Of a stretch of 8,932 nt of DNA, positions 1 through 7,046 are shown one piece after another (position 1 is the first letter of the stretch; each line of letters begins with the position of its first letter). The translations under genes were made by a program, and so were the position numbers. This DNA comes from an uncultured Clostridia bacterium. Lineage in GTDB: Bacteria; Bacillota; Clostridia; Oscillospirales; Acutalibacteraceae. The stretch is taken from NCBI GenBank assembly GCA_937901145.1, contig CALCHE010000225.1, positions 1 to 8,932 on the forward strand, read 5' to 3'. The notes beneath the pieces were generated by a model. The model searched no databases. It was given only the letters and a program-made list of their open reading frames with translations, and was not told the DNA's origin.

Positions 1-1081
1 CGTCTCTGGTTTCGAGAGGATGAGCATATGCTTCACCGTCTTTGTTAACAAGCATAGCACCGAGTGAACGAACCTTTTCAGTTACGAGAGCACCGAAAAG
101 CTGTGAGGGGTAAGCAACACCTGTGGGGTGGTACTGAATAGTATCCTGATAAAGGAGAGGTGCACCGATTCTGTAGCCGAGTACGAGACCGTCAGCTGTA
201 GCACCGTAATGGTTTGAGGTGGGGAAGTTCTGATAGTGGAGTCTGCCTGCACCGCCGGTAGCGATAACTACTGTCTTTGCCTTAGCTACGAGGTAGTCAC
301 CTGTTTCCATATTAAGGAGAACTGCACCTGCTACCTGACCCTTATCGTCTTTGATAAGCTCAACTGCAGAAGTGAATTCAATAACGGGGATCTGTCTGTT
401 GAGAACCTCGTCACGGAGGTTTCTCATGATTTCAGCACCTGAATAGTCCTTACATGCGTGCATTCTCTTTCTGGAGGTACCGCCACCGTGGGTAGTAACC
501 ATTCTGCCGTCCTCTTCCTTATCGAACATAACGCCGAGGTCGTTAAGCCATCTGATAGCGTCGGGAGCTTCCATAACGAGTCTTCTGAGAAGCTCGGGTC
601 TGGCTGCGAAGTGACCGCCGCCGAAAGCATCAAGATAGTGCTGTACGGGAGAGTCGTTTTCTTTATCAGCTGCCTGGATACCGCCTTCAGCCATCATTGT
701 GTTGGCGTCACCGATACGAAGCTTGGTAACGATCATTACGTCTGCGCCTGCTTCGTGAGCTTCGATAGCTGCAGATGAACCTGCACCGCCGCCACCGATA
801 ACGAGAACGTCTGTTTCATAGTCAACCTTGGAAAGGTCAACCTTTTCCTTTAAAAGTCTGCTGTTTGAATGGATAAGATCTGTGAGCTCTTTGGGAGCCT
901 TCTGACCCTTGTTGGGACCAACCTTGATTTCAGCGAAGCCGTCTTCACGGTAGTCGGGATGATAAGCCTTAAGAAGGGCATCCTTTTCCTCTGCAGTCAT
1001 TCTGCGGGGCTCAGTCTTCATTCTTTCTTCTCTGGTTGCTTCAACCTTTTTGATTGATTCGAGCATATCAGCTGTAAACAT
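1..1081 (-). CDS. frdA: Fumarate reductase/succinate dehydrogenase-type flavoprotein subunit, partial (C-terminus beyond left edge)
   Basis: Likely catalytic subunit of a fumarate-reducing enzyme (fumarate to succinate on FAD), last visible gene of the operon. The reading frame is open from ATG 1081 to the left edge: 360 residues, with the C-terminal capping and helical domains missing. The ATG follows AAGGAGGG (1089-1096) by 7 nt. Seen: about 88 residues of N-terminal extension; a Rossmann FAD motif, VIGGGGAG, at 94-101; a second flavin-contact stretch, IATGGAGR, at 273-280; the substrate-site HPTG at 318-321; and TEKVR at 334-338, whose Arg338 matches the catalytic proton-donor arginine of the family. 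The residue that covalently binds FAD in membrane Sdh/Frd enzymes is His; here it is Asn127 (DANTMMAEGG), so FAD is probably non-covalent, as in thiol:fumarate reductase TfrA, Fcc3 or L-aspartate oxidase. An aspartate-oxidase-like or other enoate-reductase role is possible, but the FrdB partner favours fumarate reductase. Confidence 0.88.
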   Translation of the reverse strand, partial: MFTADMLESIKKVEATREERMKTEPRRMTAEEKDALLKAYHPDYREDGFAEIKVGPNKGQKAPKELTDLIHSNSRLLKEKVDLSKVDYETDVLVIGGGGAGSSAAIEAHEAGADVMIVTKLRIGDANTMMAEGGIQAADKENDSPVQHYLDAFGGGHFAARPELLRRLVMEAPDAIRWLNDLGVMFDKEEDGRMVTTHGGGTSRKRMHACKDYSGAEIMRNLRDEVLNRQIPVIEFTSAVELIKDDKGQVAGAVLLNMETGDYLVAKAKTVVIATGGAGRLHYQNFPTSNHYGATADGLVLGYRIGAPLLYQDTIQYHPTGVAYPSQLFGALVTEKVRSLGAMLVNKDGEAYAHPLETRD

Positions 1082-1094
1082 TGGCTTTCCCTCC

Positions 1095-1769
1095 TTATTT
1101 CTCGATTTCTCTGGTATTGTAAAGTTCTTTCATCTCTGTGATGGGCTTCTGCATAATGTTTTCGATAAGCTCATCGTATGCACCCTTATTGATTTCAGCA
1201 ACTCTGTTCTGGAGATGCTCGGTTTCGGGAGCGATGTACTTACCTACCATACGGCGTGCAAGAAGACCAACCATAGGATGAGAGATTTCTGCGGGACATC
1301 TCACGCTGCAGCAGCCGCAGGCTACGCAGTCGAAGGATTCCTCAGCGCACTTTTCATATTCGCCTCTCTGTGCATAAGCGATGTACTGCATTACGTTGAG
1401 GTCCTGAGTACATGCATTTGTACAGGCGTTACAGCCGATACAGCTGTAAATTTCGGGATAAAGCTCCATCATTACCTTTTCTGTGGGCTTTGTTTCCTGA
1501 ATGTCGTAGGTTCTTTTGTCAGTGGGGAAGAAGGGAATGGATGCTACATACATACCGTCTTCTACCTGCTTCTGACAGGCAAGACAGGTTTTAAGGGTGT
1601 TGTCGCCCTTTATTCTGTAAATGGTGGCACAGGCACCGCAGAAGCCGTGACGGCAGCCGCAACCTCTGGAGAGAGTGTAGCCTGCATATTCCATAGCAGT
1701 CATAATGGTCATTTCGCCCGGTACTTCATACTTTTTACCGAAAAAATATACATTTACTAAATTGCTCAT
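1095..1769 (-). CDS. frdB: Fumarate reductase/thiol:fumarate reductase-like iron-sulfur subunit, short form
   Basis: 224 residues, the electron-transfer partner of the flavoprotein encoded 13 bp downstream. The N-terminal domain is a plant-type [2Fe-2S] ferredoxin fold: Cys39-x4-Cys44-x2-Cys47 with Cys65 (in TCLAC) as fourth ligand; Cys37 and Cys62 are extra cysteines. The C-terminal domain has two complete four-cysteine motifs, Cys110-x2-Cys113-x2-Cys116-x3-Cys120 and Cys148-x2-Cys151-x2-Cys154-x3-Cys158-Pro, predicting two [4Fe-4S] clusters. Classical quinone-linked SdhB/FrdB has a [3Fe-4S] cluster at the end of its chain, so this looks closer to the N-terminal half of methanogen TfrB. TfrB continues into HdrB-like CCG domains, which are absent here; a separate HdrB is encoded in the same operon. 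There is no membrane segment or signal peptide, so it is predicted cytoplasmic. The ATG at 1769 follows AAAGGA (1780-1785) by 10 nt. Family assignment is firm; the substrate is inferred from the neighbour. Confidence 0.88.
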   Translation of the reverse strand: MSNLVNVYFFGKKYEVPGEMTIMTAMEYAGYTLSRGCGCRHGFCGACATIYRIKGDNTLKTCLACQKQVEDGMYVASIPFFPTDKRTYDIQETKPTEKVMMELYPEIYSCIGCNACTNACTQDLNVMQYIAYAQRGEYEKCAEESFDCVACGCCSVRCPAEISHPMVGLLARRMVGKYIAPETEHLQNRVAEINKGAYDELIENIMQKPITEMKELYNTREIEK

Positions 1770-1790
1770 ATTTATAATGTCCTTTCCAGA

Positions 1791-2645
1791 TTAATACTCG
1801 TCGGGTAATTCGTCTACTTCGTCACAACGGAAAACAGGTCCGTCCTTACATACATACTTGGAGCCGATGTTACATCTGCCGCATTTACCTACACCGCACT
1901 TCATACGAAGCTCGAGAGTGGTGTATGCCTGCTCCTTTGAGTAGCCCATTTCTGTAAGGGCAGCAAGAACAAACTTGATCATAATCGGCGGACCGCAGAC
2001 TAAAACTGTCTTGTCACAGGAGAGCTCAAGCTCCTTAAGATAAGCAGGTACGAAGCCTACGTGACCGTCCCAGCCTTCCTGAGGTCTGTCGATGGTAAGA
2101 TAAACATTTACATCCTTGGCATTCATCCATTTTTCCTGGATTTCCTTCAGCTGAACGAGATCATCAGCTGAACGTGAGCCGTAAAGGATGTCTACCTTAC
2201 CGTAGTTTTCGCGGTTATCAAGCACATAGTTGATAACGGAGCGAAGGGGTGCGAGACCGATACCGCCGGCAACGAAGAGAAGGTCTTTTCCCTTAAGCTC
2301 TGTTTCCACGGGGAAAGCATTACCGTAGGGACCTCTTACGGTGATTTCGTCACCAACCTCGAGCTCGTGGAGATAATCGGTAAGAACACCGCACTTTTTG
2401 ATGCTGAATTCCTGATATTCTTTGTTTGTGGGTGATGAGGTGATGGAGAACATAGCCTCACCGACACCGGGTACTGAAAGCATAGCACACTGACCGGGCA
2501 TATGCTCGAAAAGCTTGCCGCCTTCGGGAGCATTTACTCTGAAGGTTTTTACGTCGGGAGTTTCCTGACGGATATCTGTAACCACACCTACCAGAGGTAC
2601 AAGTGTGTCAAGATTATAATTCTCGTGACATTTACAATCGCACAT
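1791..2645 (-). CDS. flxA: FAD/NAD(P)-binding oxidoreductase with C-terminal [2Fe-2S], FlxA-like (sulfhydrogenase gamma / AsrB family)
   Basis: 284 residues, the probable NAD(P)H entry point. Seen in order: a Cys-rich N-terminus (MCDCKCH); a ferredoxin-reductase FAD barrel with the flavin motif FSITSSP at 66-72; RGPYGNAF at 104-111; the NAD-domain motif GGIGLAPLRS at 127-136; CGPP at 217-220; and a C-terminal [2Fe-2S] motif, Cys250-x4-Cys255-x2-Cys258-x7-Cys266. This architecture is that of HydG of sulfhydrogenase, AsrB and FlxA of the FlxABCD-HdrABC complex. With no hydrogenase or sulfite-reductase catalytic subunit nearby, and HdrABC plus an MvhD-like protein in the same operon, FlxA is the best fit. 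GSRS at 156-159 leaves NADH versus NADPH undecided. Its ATG overlaps the flxB-like stop codon by one base (TAATG), after AAAGGAGGG (2655-2663), implying translational coupling. Confidence 0.87.
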   Translation of the reverse strand: MCDCKCHENYNLDTLVPLVGVVTDIRQETPDVKTFRVNAPEGGKLFEHMPGQCAMLSVPGVGEAMFSITSSPTNKEYQEFSIKKCGVLTDYLHELEVGDEITVRGPYGNAFPVETELKGKDLLFVAGGIGLAPLRSVINYVLDNRENYGKVDILYGSRSADDLVQLKEIQEKWMNAKDVNVYLTIDRPQEGWDGHVGFVPAYLKELELSCDKTVLVCGPPIMIKFVLAALTEMGYSKEQAYTTLELRMKCGVGKCGRCNIGSKYVCKDGPVFRCDEVDELPDEY

Positions 2646-3667
2646 TATTTGTTGCCCTCCTTTTCAAATGCCTTGATTACCTTGATGATATTTGCTGATG
2701 CAGGACACTTATCAACACATCTGCCGCAGCCTACGCAGGAGAACATACCGTCGTTATTTGCGGGGAAGTAAACAAGCTTGTGCATAAATCTCTGACGGAA
2801 ACGCTGTAACTGACTTGTTCTGTTATTACCGTGAGCCATCATAGTGAAGTCGGAATACATACAGGAGTCCCAGCATCTGTAACGCTGAACACCGTTCTTT
2901 GTTTTGTAATCCTTGATGTCATAGCACTGACAGGTGGGACATACGAAGGTACATGTTCCGCAGGCAAGACAGGGCTTGTAAAGCTCTTCCCATACAGCAG
3001 AATTGAACTTTTCGTCAGTAGTAGCGCCCTTCCAGGAATCAAGGGAGATATTCATATAAGGAAGAAGGGAAACAATCTTTCTGATTTCTTCCTGCTTTTC
3101 TTTTACGGGAGCCTCATCTGCATCAGCGAGAACTGAGGCACACTTTTCAGTAAGGGCTGCACCCTTTTCTGTTTTAGCATCCCAGAAGTAATATTCACCG
3201 CAGTCATAAAGTGCTACGTCACCTGAAGGCTCGGCACAGTCGATACCGAATGCCTTACAGAAGCAGCTTTCTTCGGGCTGACCGCAAGCGAGAGCAACGA
3301 TAACACCGTGGTCTCTTCTTGCTTTATAGAATGAGTCAACGGGCTCTGAAAGGAATACCTTGTCGAGAACCTCGATACCCTTTACATCACAGGCTTTCAC
3401 ACCGAAAAGAACGAATTCTTCCTTTTCGAGCTCTTCCTGAGCGATGCGAATTTTTTTGCCGTCCATAAATGCAGTGTAAAGAGTTTCACTCTGAGGGAAG
3501 AAAACTTCCTTTGCGCTCTTTACGGTTTTAAGAGTGTCAAGGTCAACTGCACTGTTTTCATTATATATAGCATAGTTTGTCTGACCTGCTTCAGAAACGG
3601 GAAGATAAATTCTTTCACCTATGAGACCGAGAAGAGCGTTAAGGTCTGATTTTAAAAACTTTTTCAT
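2645..3667 (-). CDS. flxB: 4Fe-4S dicluster protein, FlxB-like (sulfhydrogenase beta / AsrA family)
   Basis: 340 residues, predicted to relay electrons between the FAD/NAD protein encoded just downstream and the rest of the complex. The N-terminal half carries the family hallmark FGVKACDVKGIEVLD (88-102) and a cysteine group, Cys128/Cys135/Cys137/Cys144. The C-terminal half has two ferredoxin motifs: Cys233-x2-Cys236-x2-Cys239-x3-Cys243-Pro and Cys311-x2-Cys314-x2-Cys317-x3-Cys321-Pro. Between them lie Cys246/Cys248 (PTCQC) and Cys265/Cys269. Pairing of this family with a FAD/NAD subunit is the arrangement in AsrAB and sulfhydrogenase HydBG, and in Flx clusters. The ATG at 3667 follows AAAGGAGA (3677-3684) by 9 nt; only 6 bp separate it from the preceding gene. 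The family is clear. The FlxB letter rests on context and on my recollection of the Desulfovibrio naming. Confidence 0.82.
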   Translation of the reverse strand: MKKFLKSDLNALLGLIGERIYLPVSEAGQTNYAIYNENSAVDLDTLKTVKSAKEVFFPQSETLYTAFMDGKKIRIAQEELEKEEFVLFGVKACDVKGIEVLDKVFLSEPVDSFYKARRDHGVIVALACGQPEESCFCKAFGIDCAEPSGDVALYDCGEYYFWDAKTEKGAALTEKCASVLADADEAPVKEKQEEIRKIVSLLPYMNISLDSWKGATTDEKFNSAVWEELYKPCLACGTCTFVCPTCQCYDIKDYKTKNGVQRYRCWDSCMYSDFTMMAHGNNRTSQLQRFRQRFMHKLVYFPANNDGMFSCVGCGRCVDKCPASANIIKVIKAFEKEGNK

Positions 3668-3673
3668 TTTCGC

Positions 3674-4639
3674 TTATCTCCTTTCGCCCGGTTCGAGGTC
3701 GTCAAATGTGAAGTTAGTAAGAGGACCTTTGGTTTCTGCATCATCACCAGCGATGAATTCACCGTAATACTCGTTGATATCCTTGATGAACTTTCTGTTG
3801 AACAGGTGAAGAGGAATGCCCTGAGGACATGCACGGCTGCATTCACCGCAGTCAGTACATCTGCCGGCTACGTGGAAAGCACGGATAATATGGAACATGC
3901 TCTCCTCGAAGGGATCAACGTTAGCCTTCTGTGATGCATCGAATTTGGTGGAGTCGAATACACACTTTCTGCATGAGCAGGCGGGGCACACGTTACGGCA
4001 GGCGTTACATCTGATGCACTTGGAAAGCTCCTTACGGAAGAAATTGAATTTTTCTTCGGGAGTAAGGCTGTCGATAGCATCTACACCCTCGAAACGGTCG
4101 CCGTCACAGGTGTCCACGCTGTCGAGAAGAAGCTCGTCATAGATTTTATGTTCTTTGCCCTTACATACGTGGCATCTTTCGAGCATTACATCCTTATATG
4201 CTACCTTTTTGTCACCGTAAACGGTTTCAACTGTAAGCTCGTCACAGTCGCCGCCGATTTCAGCACCCTTAACAGCAGTAATACCCTTGATACCCTGTGC
4301 CTTGATTTTTTCGATGTCGAGCTTACCCTTACAGCCTACACCGATGATGTATGCCTTTTCACGGTCAACTCTGTGTTCTTTGATAAGCTGATTAAAGGAA
4401 TATGTGTCGCATGGTTTGAGAAGGACGATAGTCTTACCTTCAAGCTCTGAGCCCTTAATCATATATTTACTTAAGTTTGCACCGCAGAAGCCGTCATAGA
4501 TAAACTCATCAAGCTCCTCTGCGCTGTTAAAATAATGGGGTTCGGGATTGTAACCCAGGTCGCCCATCTTCCAGCCGAGTACACGGTCTGCTGTGCCGTC
4601 GGCTAAAAGCTCTTTCATTCTGTCAATCAGTCTTTGCAT
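3674..4639 (-). CDS. flxC: 4Fe-4S dicluster protein with FrhB/FdhB-like N-terminal half, FlxC-like
   Basis: 321 residues. The N-terminal half resembles the coenzyme F420 hydrogenase/formate dehydrogenase beta-subunit family: FCGANLSKYM (51-60), VLLKPCDTYSF (72-82) and IIGVGCKGKLD (98-108), with Cys52, Cys77, Cys103, Cys132, Cys156 and Cys159. The C-terminal half has two [4Fe-4S] motifs, Cys208-x2-Cys211-x2-Cys214-x3-Cys218-Pro and Cys261-x2-Cys264-x2-Cys267-x3-Cys271-Pro. The first is followed by a compact Cys221-x-Cys223-x2-Cys226 patch (CSCRKC) that may bind a further metal or cluster. It probably passes electrons between the FlxA/B pair and the MvhD-like FlxD. Some relatives bind FAD, but I cannot tell whether this one does. 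The ATG at 4639 lies 13 bp inside the preceding gene and follows GGGGGA (4646-4651) by 6 nt; the next in-frame Met (codon 8) has no ribosome site. The FlxC name is inferred from context. Confidence 0.8.
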   Translation of the reverse strand: MQRLIDRMKELLADGTADRVLGWKMGDLGYNPEPHYFNSAEELDEFIYDGFCGANLSKYMIKGSELEGKTIVLLKPCDTYSFNQLIKEHRVDREKAYIIGVGCKGKLDIEKIKAQGIKGITAVKGAEIGGDCDELTVETVYGDKKVAYKDVMLERCHVCKGKEHKIYDELLLDSVDTCDGDRFEGVDAIDSLTPEEKFNFFRKELSKCIRCNACRNVCPACSCRKCVFDSTKFDASQKANVDPFEESMFHIIRAFHVAGRCTDCGECSRACPQGIPLHLFNRKFIKDINEYYGEFIAGDDAETKGPLTNFTFDDLEPGERR

Positions 4640-5064
4640 CTTAAATCCCCCAATCTTCTGTTCGGACCGAGTTCACGGACAGCCGAAACGAATTCGTTCA
4701 TAGTAGTGGAGAACTTAACGCCCTCAGCGGCAGAAACCCATTCTACACGGGTTCTTTCCTTTTCAATGCCGAGATAGTCGAGCATCGAGAAGAGAAGTGT
4801 CATTCTTCTTCTGGCATAATAGTTACCTGTGCTGTAGTGGCAGTCACCGGGATGGCATCCGCAGATGATAACACCGTCAGCGCCTCTTTCGAAGGCACGG
4901 AGAATAAACATGGGGTTTACTCTGCAGGAACAGGGAACACGGATAATCTTTACATCGGCGGGATAGGAAAGTCTGCTGCCGCCGGCAAGGTCAGCACCTG
5001 CATAACTGCACCAGTTACAGCAGAATGCGACTATTTTCGGTTTGAATTCCTGATTTATCGACAT
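4627..5064 (-). CDS. flxD: MvhD/FlxD-like [2Fe-2S] electron-transfer adaptor to HdrA
   Basis: 145 residues, a complete MvhD-family protein (FlpD/HdrA-linker domain). In methanogens MvhD connects the electron-donating enzyme to the HdrA flavin; FlxD does the same in bacterial Flx-Hdr clusters. Seen: the N-terminal family signature FCCNWCSYAGADLAG (14-28; Cys15, Cys16, Cys19), VPCSCRVNP (43-51; Cys45, Cys47) and ICGCHPGDCHY (67-77; Cys68, Cys70, Cys75), which between them hold the [2Fe-2S] ligands. The frame extends 27 codons further upstream to 5145, but the ATG at 5064 is chosen. It directly precedes the conserved domain and follows GGAGGTG (5073-5079) by 8 nt, whereas the longer form would add non-family sequence overlapping hdrA. 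The gene overlaps the hdrA end by 10 bp and the next gene by 13 bp, suggesting coupled translation. Confidence 0.92.
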   Translation of the reverse strand: MSINQEFKPKIVAFCCNWCSYAGADLAGGSRLSYPADVKIIRVPCSCRVNPMFILRAFERGADGVIICGCHPGDCHYSTGNYYARRRMTLLFSMLDYLGIEKERTRVEWVSAAEGVKFSTTMNEFVSAVRELGPNRRLGDLRCKD

Positions 5065-7043
5065 ATAGCATCCACCTCCGCGATAATCTGTCTGTTTGAG
5101 AAGCCCTGAAGGTCCATAGCACCTGAAGGACAGGTAACGGTACAAGCACCGCAGCCCTGACAGAGAGCATTGTTAACGACAGCGATACGGCGGGTTTCTC
5201 TTACACCGTGGTCGTTTATCTGTCTGTCTTCATAGCTGATAGCACCGTAAGGACAAACATTGAAGCAAGCGCTGCATCCGTTACAGAGAAGCTCGTCAGC
5301 TTTAGCTGTACAGGGGTTAGTGAGGAGCTTATCCTTAGCTAAAAGACCGATAACCTTAACTGCTGCGGCACCTGCCTGAGAAACAGTTTCGGGAATATCC
5401 TTCGGTCCCTGGCATATACCTGAAAGGAACACACCTGCTGTGGGAGACTCTACGGGACGAAGCTTCGGATGAGCTTCTGTGATGAAGTTATTTGTATCGA
5501 TACTTGCTGTAAGCATTGTAGCGATGTTTCTTACCTCGGGAGAAGGCTCGATAGCAGCTGCTAAAACAACCATATCAGCTTCAACCTTGAGCTGTTTGTT
5601 ATCGAGAAGATCCACACCGTGAACTGTAAGCTTACCGTTGGGCTCGGGAGTAACCTTACCAACCTGACCCTTAACGTAGTTTACGCCGTATTCCTCGACT
5701 GCTCTTCTGTAAAATTCGTCGAAGTTTTTACCGGGTGTACGAACGTCGATGTAGAATACTGTAACATTTACATCGGGATATTTATCTCTGATGAGAATAG
5801 CGTGCTTGGCTGTGTACATACAGCAAATCTTTGAGCAGTAGCTCTTGCCCTTGCCGTCAGCACATCTGGAGCCTACACACTGGATGAATACGATGTTTTT
5901 GGGAGCCTTACCGTCAGAGAGACGCTCAAGGTGACCCTTTGTGGGACCTGCAGCGTTCATAATTCTCTCGAGCTCAAGAGAAGTGATAACGTCCTTACTC
6001 TGGCTGTAAGCATATTCGTCATAGTTATCGAGCTTGATAACCTCGAAGCCTGTAGCTACTACGATAGCACCGTATTTACGGGTAACGATTTCATCCTCCT
6101 GCTTATAGTCGATAGCGCCTGCCTGACATACTCTTTCACAGAGACCGCATTTGCCGTTTTTGAGCTTTAAGCACTGAGAGGGGTCGATAACGGGAACATT
6201 GGGAATAGCCTGCGCGAAGGGAGTGTAGATAGCAGGACGGTTATTAAGACCGCTGTTAAATTCACTGGGAGCCTTTTTGCTGGGGCATTTTTCCATACAG
6301 GCACCACAGCCTGTACACTTGGTCATATCGACATATCTTGCCTTTTTACGGATATCAACTGTAAAATCACCTACGAAGCCTGAAACCTTTTCTACCTCAC
6401 TGTAGGAGTAGATATTGATTTTCTCGTGAGCTGCTGCATCAACCATTTTCGGTGTAAGAATACAAGCGGAGCAGTCGAGGGTGGGGAAGGTTTTATCAAG
6501 CTGTGCCATTTTACCGCCGATGGAGGGAGTCTTTTCTACGATGTCTACCTCGTAGCCTGCATCTGCGATGTCGAGAGCTGTCTGGATACCTGCGATACCG
6601 CCGCCGATAACGAGAGCTCTCTTTGTTACGCCGCTTTCACCTGCGACCAGAGAGGTATTGAGGCTTACCTTGGCAATAGCTGCACGGGTAAGAATAACTG
6701 CCTTTTCAGTACCTTCTTCGATGTCCTTGTGTACCCAGGAGCACTGCTCACGAAGGTTGGCGATTTCAACCATATAGGGGTTGAGGCCTGCTTTTTCAGC
6801 ACACTTTCTGAAAGTAGTTTCGTGCATACGGGGTGAACAGGAGCAGACAACTACACCGGAAAGCTTCTTTTCCTTGATAGCCTTAGCGATTTTTTCCTGA
6901 CCGGCTTCTGAGCACATATACTGATATTCCTCAGCATGTACTACGCCCGGCTCAAGCTTAGCCATCTCAACAACTTTTTTAACGTCTACCGTAGCTGCGA
7001 TGTTACTGCCGCAGTGACAGACGAAAACACCTATTCCGTTCAT
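5055..7043 (-). CDS. hdrA: HdrA, FAD-containing electron-bifurcating heterodisulfide reductase subunit A
   Basis: 662 residues, full length for HdrA. It is the flavin-based bifurcating subunit that splits donor electrons between ferredoxin and HdrBC. Domains seen: an N-terminal cluster domain (Cys9, Cys11, Cys44, Cys67, Cys69, Cys101); the FAD dinucleotide motif GGGIAG at 147-152; LDCSACILTPKM at 189-200; an inserted ferredoxin domain with Cys243-x2-Cys246-x2-Cys249-x3-Cys253-Pro and Cys291-x7-Cys299-x2-Cys302-x3-Cys306; and the thioredoxin-reductase-like core with FIQCVGSR (386-393) and KICCMYTAKHA (405-415). A C-terminal dicluster ferredoxin domain follows (Cys587-x2-Cys590-x2-Cys593-x3-Cys597-Pro; Cys628-x2-Cys631-x2-Cys634-x3-Cys638-Pro), the expected exit to ferredoxin. 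Lys413 may correspond to the flavin-N5-proximal lysine known in methanogen HdrA (not aligned). No cluster motif looks degraded. The ATG follows CAGGAGGT (7049-7056) by 5 nt, and hdrC ends 3 bp upstream. Confidence 0.96.
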   Translation of the reverse strand: MNGIGVFVCHCGSNIAATVDVKKVVEMAKLEPGVVHAEEYQYMCSEAGQEKIAKAIKEKKLSGVVVCSCSPRMHETTFRKCAEKAGLNPYMVEIANLREQCSWVHKDIEEGTEKAVILTRAAIAKVSLNTSLVAGESGVTKRALVIGGGIAGIQTALDIADAGYEVDIVEKTPSIGGKMAQLDKTFPTLDCSACILTPKMVDAAAHEKINIYSYSEVEKVSGFVGDFTVDIRKKARYVDMTKCTGCGACMEKCPSKKAPSEFNSGLNNRPAIYTPFAQAIPNVPVIDPSQCLKLKNGKCGLCERVCQAGAIDYKQEDEIVTRKYGAIVVATGFEVIKLDNYDEYAYSQSKDVITSLELERIMNAAGPTKGHLERLSDGKAPKNIVFIQCVGSRCADGKGKSYCSKICCMYTAKHAILIRDKYPDVNVTVFYIDVRTPGKNFDEFYRRAVEEYGVNYVKGQVGKVTPEPNGKLTVHGVDLLDNKQLKVEADMVVLAAAIEPSPEVRNIATMLTASIDTNNFITEAHPKLRPVESPTAGVFLSGICQGPKDIPETVSQAGAAAVKVIGLLAKDKLLTNPCTAKADELLCNGCSACFNVCPYGAISYEDRQINDHGVRETRRIAVVNNALCQGCGACTVTCPSGAMDLQGFSNRQIIAEVDAICR
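5073..5079 (-). promoter_or_regulatory. Ribosome binding site deciding the flxD start inside hdrA
   Basis: GGAGGTG on the minus strand, 8 nt upstream of ATG 5064, lying within the last codons of hdrA. It fixes the flxD start within a frame that is open another 27 codons upstream, and it implies that ribosomes finishing hdrA help load flxD. Confidence 0.75.
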
Positions 7044-7046
7044 TGC

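Noticed and set aside
458..778. Plus-strand open frame antisense to frdA
   Set aside because: It lies over the well-conserved FAD and substrate-binding coding region of frdA; the product has no family features.
1..1094. Quinone-linked membrane succinate dehydrogenase/fumarate reductase
   Set aside because: No anchor subunit is seen, the covalent-FAD histidine is missing, and FrdB has two full four-Cys motifs. A gene beyond the left edge could still change this.
1050..1760. Plus-strand open frame of 236 codons antisense to frdB
   Set aside because: It lies almost wholly over frdB, whose cysteine motifs and ribosome site are convincing. The antisense product has no recognisable domain and no good ribosome site.
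3674..4639. True F420-reducing hydrogenase or formate dehydrogenase beta subunit
   Set aside because: Only the N-terminal half resembles FrhB/FdhB. No hydrogenase or formate dehydrogenase catalytic subunit is present, and the surrounding genes are the hdr-flx set.
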